DNA of 64,000 bases from Halichondria panicea (taxonomy: Eukaryota; Porifera; Demospongiae; Suberitida; Halichondriidae), in NCBI RefSeq assembly GCF_963675165.1, contig NC_087377.1, positions 12,758,632-12,822,631 on the forward strand, read 5' to 3'. Shown piece by piece: positions 11,482 to 23,100 of the stretch. The position numbers and the translations under genes were made by a program. How positions within the stretch are numbered: the stretch's first letter is position 1; the number at the start of each line of letters is the position of its first letter. The notes under the pieces are model-generated. The model worked only from the letters and a program-made list of their open reading frames with translations, was not told the DNA's origin and searched no databases.

Positions 11482-13440
11482 TCATGTACTGAAATATTGT
11501 GTTAATGCACTCCTTATCTGGTCACCACTAATATCTACTGAGTCAGATGCCGACTGTCTAATCATACTAAATGATGAGTCACTCTCAATCCACTCGTCAT
11601 CAAATGATTCCCCTCGAAGTTCACAGATGTTGTGCAAAACACAGCAAGCTGAGACAATGTTAGGTATATCACAAATATTGGTGTCATTACGCTTCATCAA
11701 ACATCTCCATCGAGCCTTCAAACGACCTTATTTACTGATTCAGTCCGTATCCTAGGTGATGTCCAGTAATTATATTATATAATTACTTCCCCCAGGCACT
11801 ATTCTTATAATCTACTTCCTCAGCAGATTTGAATTGATATGATGCATCTTGACAAAATTTGGTACATTGCACACAATAAAATTCAAGTGTAAGCTGAACT
11901 GAACTAGCTGAAGCCTGTAGTCAAATTCTTGCTCTGTGCTTTCTCAGTAGTCAAGGCTGTGGCTCAGAAGTAGAGGATTACAAGTAGACTCTGGTGTTGT
12001 TGACAATAACAGACTAGTTCAGAGCTACAGTACAGTAACAGCTACAGTACAGGTAGCTAGCTAGCTAGCTACATGTACAAACCTCGCAGCTGCATTTAGT
12101 GGTGGGCGGGTCTGGTCAAAGTTTATGCATGGCTTCCAGCTAGCTGAACGTACCTATAGCTAGCTCGTACCTATAGCTAGCTCATGTAGCTCCACAGTAG
12201 TACTGCTAGTTCTATGCCTGTAACTGTTCTAACTGCATAATTCTGAGGCTGTGAGAGCAAGTTTGACTGTCTCCACTGATGTTCAAATGACTGTTTTGCG
12301 GCTGTTTTTGCAGTAAATAAATCAGTTGTTGACTGGTTGCCTAGTAATTATGGTTTATAAACAACCTCAGCCTCGGGCTGCGCCCTCGGCATTGGTTGTT
12401 TATAAGCCATAATTACTAGTCAACCAGTCAATAACTATAACATACGCATGCTCAACAACCATTCGAGCTTTACTAAGGCGATAGTTGAAAGTCTTCTGTT
12501 CAAGGGTGAGACGTCCTGTGTCGGGATAGGCCTTCATGAGCCACTTTAAAAGTGGATATGCCGGATCACCTAGAATCACGAGTGGAATTTCACACTGCTC
12601 TATCATCTCCGTCAAAGTGGGTACCAATGATCCTTCTTGACCTTTTCTGAACAGTGAGGAATTGGAGAAAACTCTTGCATCGTGGACTCGTCCTGGCCAG
12701 CCAACGTAAATGTCCATGAAAAGACCATTGTGATCGACCAATCCTTGGAGAATGATAGAATGCCAACCTTTTCTGTTGTAATAGTCGGCTGGGCACTCTT
12801 GTGGTGAGATTATAGGTATATGTGTACCGTCAATTGCTCCAACGCACTGTGGAAACCCCAATTTCTCTTTAAACCCAGCCACCACTTGCTTCAATGCATC
12901 ACCACAAGGCATACGGATATACTTAGGAAGTAGATGGTCAACAATGCACATACACACATCTTTGGTTATGAGGCAAACCGATCCTTTAGAGACACCAAAC
13001 AAATGGCTAATCGTTCTAAAATCAGAATTGGTGGAGAGAAACCATAGAGCGATAGAAACCCTTTTTTGGAGTGGAATGGCTTTCCTCATCGAGGTATTTC
13101 TTTTTTCAATAGATTTTAATTCCTGGCAGACGAATAAAAACGTCTCTCGGCTCATTCGGAAATTGTGCATCCAGTCTTGATGGGTAAACGTTTCCATTAC
13201 AACCCGCTCCCACCACTGAGAACTTCTTTCTCTTGTCCAGATAGTTCTTGGTGTTGAGGACATTCTGGCTGTTGCTAAAGACATTGTCATAGCAAACAGC
13301 AAACGTTCTTGAGCCTGTCTCTCATAAAAACGAGTTCTTCTTCTTGCTGAATTCTTTTTACTTTTAATTACAGCTTGTTGTCTAAGCATAGTACTTCTTG
13401 TCATCATTAAATAACCAACAGATACAATAACAACATCCAT
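11482..13440 (-). pseudogene. Harbinger DDE transposase, interrupted
   Basis: The N-terminal and central part runs from an ATG at 13440 to about 12440, and the C-terminal part from about 11730 to 11482. The DDE catalytic acids are all visible: Asp in GAIDGTHIPI, Asp in GWPGRVHDARVF and Glu in KARMVVEHA. The C-terminal block resumes with GRLKARWRCLMKRND and VLHNICE, the usual continuation of HARBI1-like nucleases. About 0.7 kb separates VVEHA from GRLKARW. A GTATGT follows VVEHA and would suit a donor, but I found no acceptor that restores frame, and a stop (TAA) lies directly before GRLK. A foldback at 12329-12431 sits at the break. I therefore call it broken, though an unusual intron is the alternative. 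Confidence 0.7.
12329..12431. repeat. Foldback inside the Harbinger transposase break
   Basis: Arms of about 38 bp (12329-12366 and 12394-12431) are near-perfect inverted repeats around a GC-rich centre. It lies just downstream of the last DDE codons and supplies the early stop of the long transposase frame. Confidence 0.75.
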
Positions 13441-13779
13441 AATAGCAAGCAAAGCAAAGCATATAGGCTTATGAGCAGGATTTGGTAACTTAGCAATGAA
13501 TAGGCCTTACTATATAGGCATGCTCAGAACACAGGAGGCCTCAGGCATTAGATCTACTATCATACTGACTTACTTTATTATTGTGAGCCATTAGATCACT
13601 CCAAACTGTTACATAAGGTCCTCTTTCCAAGATTCTTACTTCTTTTCCAATTGAAGCACTTTGCATGAGGTTACTAATCCGGTTCAGACTGTTTACACAG
13701 CATAAACCACAACTGGCTTTGTGGCTGTGTAAACGCACTAATGCGCATTATCTAATCTGGATTACAATGCGCATTACTT

Positions 13780-13796
13780 TGCGTGTAAACAGGGCT
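13780..13796 (-). repeat. Harbinger right terminal inverted repeat
   Basis: Mirrors 10310-10326 and is followed by TTA. Only one base (13800) separates this target duplication from the start of the tandem array at 13801. Confidence 0.9.
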
Positions 13797-13800
13797 TTAG

Positions 13801-14744
13801 CCCTTTCCTTGCCATTCGTGAAATCTGGAACAGGAGCGTCTTTAGGTCGATCAATTAGTGTGGATCCGGCCTCACCACGCCTCCAAGTCATTCTATTAGT
13901 CTAGATCCGGCTAGCAATTCTAGCTGGGACTCCCAGTTCTAGCTCCTTTTGTTTAGCGTGTCAGAGACTGGGAGAAGATGATTGGCACTCCCTGGCTCCT
14001 TTGGATGTACAGCTGTCCAGATCCCTAGAACATACCCTCCATTCTGACGAGTTATCAGTGCATAGGGTGCTTACTAGATTCTTGCCAGCCAGTACAGTTC
14101 AAGCTACACACAGCACCGCTCAACTATTCTCTACCCCATTATCTAGCTAAATCTGGTCCAACTAGACAGCAGACACAGCTAGTTAATTCAGTAAAGCCAG
14201 GGGTAGCCCTACTTCTACGGTTGTTCAGTACCCACGGTAACAATTCCTCTGGGCTGGGCTAACTAGTTGAGCCACGCCTCCCAATTCTCAAGGCTAGGTA
14301 CATGTCTCTGTCTAGCTGCTTCTTCAGCTTCTTGCTCAGTTTTGTGGCTTAGAGAAAGGCCAGCTACTCAGGGGGAAGAGTCCAGATGAAAGTCTGGCAG
14401 CCAGGTGACGTCCAAACGGTCAGTTATTCTTTCCACCAACTTTTTAATCTAGTCTAGTCCTGCTTGCACTGCTACTACTACTGCTGCCTACTGCTGCTAC
14501 TCTTCCTAGCTAGTCAAAGGTTTCTTTTTTTTTTTTTTTTTTTTTTTATAACTACATATGCACAAAGAGACATCAAAGCTTACATCAAAGGACACAGATT
14601 TTTAGCCTACTTGACTGATAAGGCGGTTACCTAGACTACAGTTTGTTTGTCAGGGAGGAGCTCACATACAACTTCATCTAATTCATCATAACGATTCCTT
14701 ACCCATTGTTGTAATTTCTACAACAGATTGCCAAGGAAAGAGAT
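13801..14744. repeat. Module F, copy 1 (non-coding, 944 bp)
   Basis: Begins CCCTTTCCTTGCC and carries a ~26-base T-run near 14525-14547. It is repeated at 28677-29620 and 34880-35823. No reading frame, exon or terminal repeat was recognised. In the direction of transcription it follows a deleted gene (D), and in two of three cases it lies directly upstream of the next full gene, so F2 and F3 could hold promoter sequence for G3 and G4. Confidence 0.8.
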
Positions 14745-15727
14745 AATTACAACAGAATTTACAACAGAGTGGGTTAGGGCCTCTCATATACAACTGAATT
14801 CTTTATCACAATTTTATTAATCATTGAAATAATACCCCTTTCCTCCCCTCTCCAAGGCCAATTTAGACCAGGAGAGTACCATCTAACAAAAATCAGTCAC
14901 ACAGCACATTAGCTAGCACATGTGTGTCCGATAACAGAGTGTCCTTTGCATATTCTTATGCGACAGTGGGGACATGCCATCAAAGGCTCGTGGGAGGAGC
15001 CCAACAAACCACAACAACCATGAATGTCATTATGTGGGCGTACCACACGCTAGTGGTGCTATGAATATCATTAACTACTGGGGGGGTTAGGGCACATAGG
15101 TACAGTACAGCAGAGGAAAAGGCTCGTCCACATCAAAGGCTCGTGGGAGGATCCCAACAAACCACAACAACCATGAATGTCATTATGTGGGCGTACCGCA
15201 CGCTAGTGGTGCTATGAATATAATTAACTACTGGGGGGGGTTAGGGCACATAGGTACAGTACAGCAGAGGAAAAGGCTCGTCCACATCAAAGGCTCGTGG
15301 GAGGAGCCCAACAAACCACAACAACCATGAATATCAATATGTGGGCGTAATGCACGCGTGTGGTGCTATGAATATCATTAACAACTGGGGGTTAGGGTAC
15401 AGTACAGTACTGCAGTCAAGGCGACGCCAAAAAGAGGCTCACACAATGTAGGAGGAGCCACAAAAGGCATGCACATGACGCCTCCGCCAAAAAGAGGCCA
15501 CATATCGTTAGGGCATCACAATGCTGCCTCCCCAACCACTATTTAATGGTGCAATGACACAAACCTGAATCACTCTCCAGATCTGTCTCAAAATCGTCAT
15601 CACTGGGCTCGTCATGGTCATAACAGACTTCCTGGTCCTCCTCAAGCTCTCTGACAGTGTGCTCAAGCTCGCTGACAGTGTCAAGGAGTCCAATCAGCTC
15701 CATTTGGATTCAAAAGTTTTGAAAAAT
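14745..15727 (-). pseudogene. Internally deleted piggyBac gene D1
   Basis: Exon 1 is intact (15565-15703, 46 codons plus one base, start ATG at 15703). Its intron has shrunk to about three satellite units. Exon 2 keeps only its last 23 codons and stop (14909-14980). The break lies exactly at an internal ATG (MACPHCRIRICK), where satellite sequence joins directly. All three catalytic Asp are lost. What could be made is the acidic N-terminal segment with a few extra residues if unspliced. The polyadenylation signal and 3' region match the full genes. Confidence 0.8.
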
Positions 15728-15891
15728 AATTACAACAGAATTTACAACAGAGTGGGTTAGGGCCTCTCATATACAACTGAATTCTTTATCACAATTTTAT
15801 TAATCATTGAAATAATACCCCTTTCCTCCCCTCTCCAAGGCCAATTTAGACCAGGAGAGTACCATCTAACAAAAATCAGTCACACAGCACA

Positions 15892-18800
15892 TTAGCTAGC
15901 ACATGTGTGTCCGATAACAGAGTGTCCTTTGCATATTCTTATGCGACAGTGGGGACATGCCATTGCAGTGTGTTGCTGCTCTCTGCTAGGGATCTTCTCC
16001 CGAACACACACTTGACAGCGCCCACGAGACACTCCGACACTATTTGCACTCACACGTGCGCCCTGTGATGGGGGGAAAACGATATTTAGACTGGCCAGAC
16101 CTGAGGCACTGCTACGAGTACGTGGCACACCCAATAGACTATGAATTAGTTCCAATCGAAACCCTTTCAAAGGCATGGCCTTTGAACCCACCCTGACACA
16201 GTTGTGCCTGTATAGAATGTATGCATTATTCACACTAACGTCAAGGAATTGAAAGAAAATCCTGAACCAATACCGCCGACACTTTCTATCGTACCCATAG
16301 GTTTTCCTCATACGCCCTGTATTGTCAACTCCTCCCATGTACATGTTATATGCAGGGAGACAGGGGGGGACACTCTGAGAGCGTAGGGTACCGTCTTTGT
16401 GCATTCGCATTACAGTGTGGGGCATATGGTCAGGGAACACATTTGTTGCAAAGGACACAACTCTACGGTCGTTAAACATAGAGTAAGAAATATCACCAAC
16501 AGTCATGGACGTATAGTCACCTTTGTCGAGTACCACATCCTTAAGACTTGCTGGGAAACCAGCAGCATTCTTCAAAATTGTGCCGACAGTAAACACATTT
16601 TGCTTAGCCAACTCTTCTATCAATGGACCGGACGTGTAAAAGTTGTCCATGTACACAACATGCTGATGACCATAAAAAGGAGTGAGTAAACGATGGACTA
16701 CATTTTTCACAAGCCCTTTCACAGCTATCTTTTTCCCAGAGGAATCGGTGAGCTTACCACTGTATACATCAAACACACAGAGATACCCACAGCATGAACA
16801 TGAGCAGCACCATACCTTGAACCCCAGTTTAACAGGCTTCTTGGGCATATGAATTTTCCCGCTTTTACGACCCTTGTACTTTATCATCATCTCATCCTGA
16901 CTGGGATTATACCTCATGAAGTAGTTGGCTTTAAGAGTCTCTAAAACAGTTTTTAGCTTGCTAGTTACCTTACGTGCATCAGTGATGGACGTATTGTCCT
17001 CACAGTGCAGATACCGCCATAAACTTTGGAACCTTTTGAGCGACATTACATTGCTCACACATTGTACACCTAAAAGGGGATCCTTGGACCAGTAGTCCGT
17101 AATTTCAGGGAGCCTATGAATGCCCATCTCTAGTACAATCCCCAAAAACACCCACAATTCGGCACTGTTTGTAGCTGACCAACCCTTAGCACCACACTGC
17201 CTAGCGTACAGGTTGGTCTGTTCGGCTATGTACTCACACAAACTATCGGGCCAAAGTAACTTAACAAAATCTAGGCATGGAGTTACAGACGGATCAAGTT
17301 GATCGACAGGACCGACCACACCGCCAAAGACGGGGTATCTTCCTGTGGACTTAGCTTTTTGGAGTCCATTGTCCCTCGCCAGCTTCCTCCGTTTGGGAGT
17401 CGGAGCCATGCCATCGACCATTTCGTCATCATCCTCCACTGCAGCATCTGCACGGAAACAAAGCATGAATATCATTAGAGTACCACAAGAGTGCTCGCCA
17501 GTGCAGGTGGGGGACAGGCTATGAATGTCATTATGTGGGCGTACCACACGCTAGTGGTGCTATGAATATCATTAACTACTGGGGGGGTTAGGGCGCATAG
17601 GTACAGTACAGCAGAGGAAAAGGCTCGTCCCCATCAAAGGCTCGTGGGAGGATCCCAACAAACCACAACAACCATGAATGTCATTATGTGGGCGTACCGC
17701 ACGCTAGTGGTGCTATGAATATCATTAACTACTGGGGGGGGGGGGTTAGGGCACATAGGTACAGTACAGCAGAGGAAAAGGCTCGTCCCCATCAAAGGCT
17801 CGTGGGAGGATCCCAACAAACCACAACAACCATGAATGTCATTATGTGGGCGTACCGCACGCTAGTGGTGCTATGAATATCATTAACTACTGGGGGGGGG
17901 GTTTAGGGCACATAGGTACAGTACAGCAGAGGAAAAGGCTCGTCCACATCAAAGGCTCGTGGGAGGAGCCCAACAAACCACAACAACCATGAATGTCATT
18001 ATGTGGGCGTACCGCACGCTAGTGGTGCTATGAATATCATTAACTACTGGGGGGGGGGTTAGGGCACATAGGTACAGTACAGCAGAGGAAAAGGCTCGTC
18101 CCCATCAAAGGCTCGTGGGAGGAGCCCAACAAACCACAACAACCATGAATGTCATTACGTGGGCGTACCGCACGCTAGTGGTGCTATGAATATCATTAAC
18201 TACTGGGGGGGGGGGTTAGGGCACATAGGTACAGTACAGCAGAGGAAAAGGCTCGTCCCCATCAAAGGCTCGTGGGAGGAGCCCAACAAACCACAACAAC
18301 CATGAATGTCATTACGTGGGCGTACCACACGCTAGTGGTGCTATGAATATCATTAACTACTGGGGGGGGTTAGGGCACATAGGTACAGTACAGCAGAGGA
18401 AAAGGCTCGTCCCCATCAAAGGCTCGTGGGAGGAGCCCAACAAACCACAACAACCATGAATGTCATTACGTGGGCGTACCGCACGCTAGTGGTGCTATGA
18501 ATATCATTAACTACTGGGGGGGGGTTAGGGCACATAGGTACAGTACAGCAGAGGAAAAGGCTCGTCCCCATCAAAGGCTCGTGGGAGGAGCCCAACAAAC
18601 CACAACAACCATGAATGTCATTACGTGGGCGTACCACATGCTAGTGGTGCTATGAATATCATTAACAACTGGGGGGGGGGGGTTAGGGCACATAGGTACA
18701 GTACAGCAGAGGAAAAGGCTCGTCCACATCAAACTACTGGGGGGGGGGTTAGGGCACATAGGTACAGTACAGCAGAGGAAAAGGCTCGTCCACATCAAAG

Positions 18801-19988
18801 GCTCGTGGGAGGAGCCTAACAAACCACAACAACCATGAATGTCATTACGTGGGCGTACCACACGCTAGTGGTGCTATGAATATCATTAACTGGGGGGGGG
18901 GGGTTAGGGCACATAGGTACAGTACAGCAGAGGAAAAGGCTCGTCCACATCAAAGGCTCGTGGGAGGAGCCCAACAAACCACAACAACCATGAATGTCAT
19001 TACGTGGGTGTACCACACGCTAGTGGTGCTATGAATATCATTAACTACTGGGGGGGGGGGGTTAGGGCACATAGGTACAGTACAGCAGAGGAAAAGGCTC
19101 GTGGGAGGAGCCCAACAAACCACAACAACCATGAATGTCATTACGTGGGCGTACCGCACGAGTGTGGTGCTATGAATATAATTAACTACTGGGGGGGGGG
19201 TTAGGGCACACAGGTACAGTACAGCAGAGGAAAAGGCTCGTGGAAAAGGCTCGTCCCCATCAAAGGCTCGTGGGAGGAGCCCAACAAACCACAACAACCA
19301 TGAATGTCATTATGTGGGCGTACCACACGCTAGTGGTGCTATGAATATCATTAACTACTGGGGGGGGGGGGTTAGGGCACATAGGTACAGTACAGCAGAG
19401 GAAAAGGCTCGTCCACATCAAAGGCTCGTGGGAGGAGCCCAACAAACCACAACAACCATGAATGTCATTATGTGGGCGTACCGCACGCTAGTGGTGCTAT
19501 GAATATAATTAACTACTGGGGGGGGTTAGGGCACATAGGTACAGTACAGCAGAGGAAAAGGCTCGTCCACATCAAAGGCTCGTGGGAGGAGCCCAACAAA
19601 CCACAACAACCATGAATATCAATATGTGGGCGTAATGCACGCGTGTGGTGCTATGAATATCATTAACAACTGGGGGTTAGGGTACAGTACAGTACTGCAG
19701 TCAAGGCGACGCCAAAAAGAGGCTCACACAATGTAGGAGGAGCCACAAAAGGCATGCACATGACGCCTCCGCCAAAAAGAGGCCACATATCGTTAGGGCA
19801 TCACAATGCTGCCTCCCCAACCACTATTTAATGGTGCAATGACACAAACCTGAATCACTCTCCAGATCTGTCTCAAAATCGTCATCACTGGGCTCGTCAT
19901 GGTCATAACAGACTTCCTGGTCCTCCTCAAGCTCTCTGACAGTGTGCTCAAGCTCGCTGACAGTGTCAAGGAGTCCAATCAGCTCCAT
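15892..19988 (-). CDS. piggyBac-family transposase gene G1 (two exons, satellite intron)
   Basis: Exon 1 is 19988-19850 and exon 2 is 17447-15892. Joining them completes an Asp codon and gives 564 residues. Exon 1 supplies an acidic N-terminus (MELIGLLDTVSELEHTVREL, then DDDFETDLESDS), common in piggyBac proteins. Exon 2 gives a basic KRRK at about 65-68, a DDE_Tnp_1_7-type core and a C-terminal Cys/His-rich domain (about 523-564, CQVC, CPHC, C..GH). The catalytic triad is visible: Asp231 (DEMMIKYKGR), Asp314 (YMDNFYTS) and Asp421 (GGVDNTG), with spacing close to the family's. Four residues before Asp231 are missing compared with G5. The long unspliced frame begins with 33 satellite-encoded residues and is not the real N-terminus. 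The gene is cut-and-paste transposase-like or domesticated; no flanking TTAA or inverted repeats are seen. The next gene's stop lies only 188 bp upstream of this ATG. Confidence 0.85.
17448..19849. repeat. Satellite-filled intron of G1 (~155-bp unit)
   Basis: About 14-15 head-to-tail units of 153-158 bp. Each has a conserved block with GTGGGCGTACC and GCTAGTGGTGCTATGAATAT, a G-run of variable length, TTAGGGCACATAGG and GGTACAGTACAGCAGAGG. Some units are truncated or fused (for example at 18734 and 19097). The donor is GTTTGTGTC next to exon 1 and the acceptor is CCGTGCAG next to exon 2. A diverged half-unit (17457-17530) touches exon 2. Confidence 0.85.
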
Positions 19989-20176
19989 TTGGATTCAAAA
20001 GTTTTGAAAAATAATTACAACAGAATTTACAACAGAGTGGGTTAGGGCCTCTCATATACAACTGAATTCTTTATCACAATTTTATTAATCATTGAAATAA
20101 TACCCCTTTCCTCCCCTCTCCAAGGCCAATTTAGACCAGGAGAGTACCATCTAACAAAAATCAGTCACACAGCACA

Positions 20177-23100
20177 TTAGCTAGCACATGTGTGTCCGAT
20201 AACAGAGTGTCCTTTGCATATTCTTATGCGACAGTGGGGACATGCCATTGCAGTGTGTTGCTGCTCTCTGCTAGGGATCTTCTCCCGAACACACACTTGA
20301 CAGCGCCCACGAGACACTCCGACACTATTTGCACTCACACGTGCGCCCTGTGATGGGGGGAAAACGATATTTAGACTGGCCAGACCTGAGGCACTGCTAC
20401 GAGTACGTGGCACACCCAATAGACTATGAATTAGTTCCAATCGAAACCCTTTCAAAGGCATGGCCTTTGAACCCACCCTGACACAGTTGTGCCTGTATAG
20501 AATGTATGCATTATTCACACTAACGTCAAGGAATTGAAAGAAAATCCTGAACCAATACCGCCGACACTTTCTATCGTACCCATAGGTTTTCCTCATACGC
20601 CCTGTATTGTCAACTCCTCCCATGTACATGTTATATGCAGGGAGACAGGGGGGGACACTCTGAGAGCGTAGGGTACCGTCTTTGTGCATTCGCATTACAG
20701 TGTGGGGCATATGGTCAGGGAACACATTTGTTGCAAAGGACACAACTCTACGGTCGTTAAACATAGAGTAAGAAATATCACCAACAGTCATGGACGTATA
20801 GTCACCTTTGTCGAGTACCACATCCTTAAGACTTGCTGGGAAACCAGCAGCATTCTTCAAAATTGTGCCGACAGTAAACACATTTTGCTTAGCCAACTCT
20901 TCTATCAATGGACCGGACGTGTAAAAGTTGTCCATGTACACAACATGCTGATGACCATAAAAAGGAGTGAGTAAACGATGGACTACATTTTTCACAAGCC
21001 CTTTCACAGCTATCTTTTTCCCAGAGGAATCGGTGAGCTTACCACTGTATACATCAAACACACAGAGATACCCACAGCATGAACATGAGCAGCACCATAC
21101 CTTGAACCCCAGTTTAACAGGCTTCTTGGGCATATGAATTTTCCCGCTTTTACGACCCTTGTACTTTATCATCATCTCATCCTGACTGGGATTATACCTC
21201 ATGAAGTAGTTGGCTTTAAGAGTCTCTAAAACAGTTTTTAGCTTGCTAGTTACCTTACGTGCATCAGTGATGGACGTATTGTCCTCACAGTGCAGATACC
21301 GCCATAAACTTTGGAACCTTTTGAGCGACATTACATTGCTCACACATTGTACACCTAAAAGGGGATCCTTGGACCAGTAGTCCGTAATTTCAGGGAGCCT
21401 ATGAATGCCCATCTCTAGTACAATCCCCAAAAACACCCACAATTCGGCACTGTTTGTAGCTGACCAACCCTTAGCACCACACTGCCTAGCGTACAGGTTG
21501 GTCTGTTCGGCTATGTACTCACACAAACTATCGGGCCAAAGTAACTTAACAAAATCTAGGCATGGAGTTACAGACGGATCAAGTTGATCGACAGGACCGA
21601 CCACACCGCCAAAGACGGGGTATCTTCCTGTGGACTTAGCTTTTTGGAGTCCATTGTCCCTCGCCAGCTTCCTCCGTTTGGGAGTCGGAGCCATGCCATC
21701 GACCATTTCGTCATCATCCTCCACTGCAGCATCTGCACGGAAACAAAGCATGAATATCATTAGAGTACCACAAGAGTGCTCGCCAGTGCAGGTGGGGGAC
21801 AGGCTATGAATGTCATTATGTGGGCGTACCACACGCTAGTGGTGCTATGAATATCATTAACTACTGGGGGGGTTAGGGCGCATAGGTACAGTACAGCAGA
21901 GGAAAAGGCTCGTCCCCATCAAAGGCTCGTGGGAGGATCCCAACAAACCACAACAACCATGAATGTCATTATGTGGGCGTACCGCACGCTAGTGGTGCTA
22001 TGAATATCATTAACTACTGGGGGGGGGGGTTAGGGCACATAGGTACAGTACAGCAGAGGAAAAGGCTCGTCCCCATCAAAGGCTCGTGGGAGGATCCCAA
22101 CAAACCACAACAACCATGAATGTCATTATGTGGGCGTACCGCACGCTAGTGGTGCTATGAATATCATTAACTACTGGGGGGGGGGTTTAGGGCACATAGG
22201 TACAGTACAGCAGAGGAAAAGGCTCGTCCACATCAAAGGCTCGTGGGAGGAGCCCAACAAACCACAACAACCATGAATGTCATTATGTGGGCGTACCGCA
22301 CGCTAGTGGTGCTATGAATATCATTAACTACTGGGGGGGGGGGTTAGGGCACATAGGTACAGTACAGCAGAGGAAAAGGCTCGTCCCCATCAAAGGCTCG
22401 TGGGAGGAGCCCAACAAACCACAACAACCATGAATGTCATTACGTGGGCGTACCGCACGCTAGTGGTGCTATGAATATCATTAACTACTGGGGGGGGGGG
22501 GGTTAGGGCACATAGGTACAGTACAGCAGAGGAAAAGGCTCGTCCCCATCAAAGGCTCGTGGGAGGAGCCCAACAAACCACAACAACCATGAATGTCATT
22601 ACGTGGGCGTACCACACGCTAGTGGTGCTATGAATATCATTAACTACTGGGGGGGGTTAGGGCACATAGGTACAGTACAGCAGAGGAAAAGGCTCGTCCC
22701 CATCAAAGGCTCGTGGGAGGAGCCCAACAAACCACAACAACCATGAATGTCATTACGTGGGCGTACCGCACGCTAGTGGTGCTATGAATATCATTAACTA
22801 CTGGGGGGGGGGTTAGGGCACATAGGTACAGTACAGCAGAGGAAAAGGCTCGTGGGAGGAGCCCAACAAACCACAACAACCATGAATGTCATTACGTGGG
22901 CGTACCGCACGAGTGTGGTGCTATGAATATAATTAACTACTGGGGGGGGGGTTAGGGCACACAGGTACAGTACAGCAGAGGAAAAGGCTCGTGGAAAAGG
23001 CTCGTCCCCATCAAAGGCTCGTGGGAGGAGCCCAACAAACCACAACAACCATGAATGTCATTATGTGGGCGTACCACACGCTAGTGGTGCTATGAATATC

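Larger units (their letters stand above)
10310..13796. mobile_element. PIF/Harbinger DNA transposon (3.49 kb)
   Basis: Perfect 17-bp terminal inverted repeats (AGCCCTGTTTACACGCA at 10310-10326, its complement at 13780-13796) are flanked by TTA on both sides (10307-10309 and 13797-13799). This is the 3-bp T-rich target duplication typical of Harbinger elements. Inside both ends are extra copies of AATGCGCATT-type motifs, likely transposase binding sites. It carries the two genes expected of the superfamily, a Myb/SANT-like protein on the plus strand and a DDE transposase on the minus strand, arranged tail to tail. Confidence 0.9.

Noticed and set aside
15508-15693. 61-residue minus frame beginning MDSLTLSASL, repeated eight times
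   Set aside because: It is a shadow of the real exon 1, which reads MELIGLLDTVSELE in another frame and splices in phase to exon 2.
16399-17302. Plus-strand frames of 96 and 60 residues opposite the transposase
   Set aside because: Antisense shadows of exon 2, with no domain or splice context.
17448-17547. First 33 residues of the long unspliced transposase frame
   Set aside because: They are satellite-derived, begin at GTG, and are removed by the predicted splice at 17448.
18200-18235. Telomere repeats
   Set aside because: TTAGGG occurs once per satellite unit and never in tandem, so this is not a telomeric tract.
17548-19502. Repeated 60-166-residue frames (MGVPHASGAMNII and minus-strand MVRPRNDIHGCC types) in the satellite
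   Set aside because: They arise because the ~155-bp unit is open in some frames. G-run length changes shift them at random, and they lie in the predicted intron.
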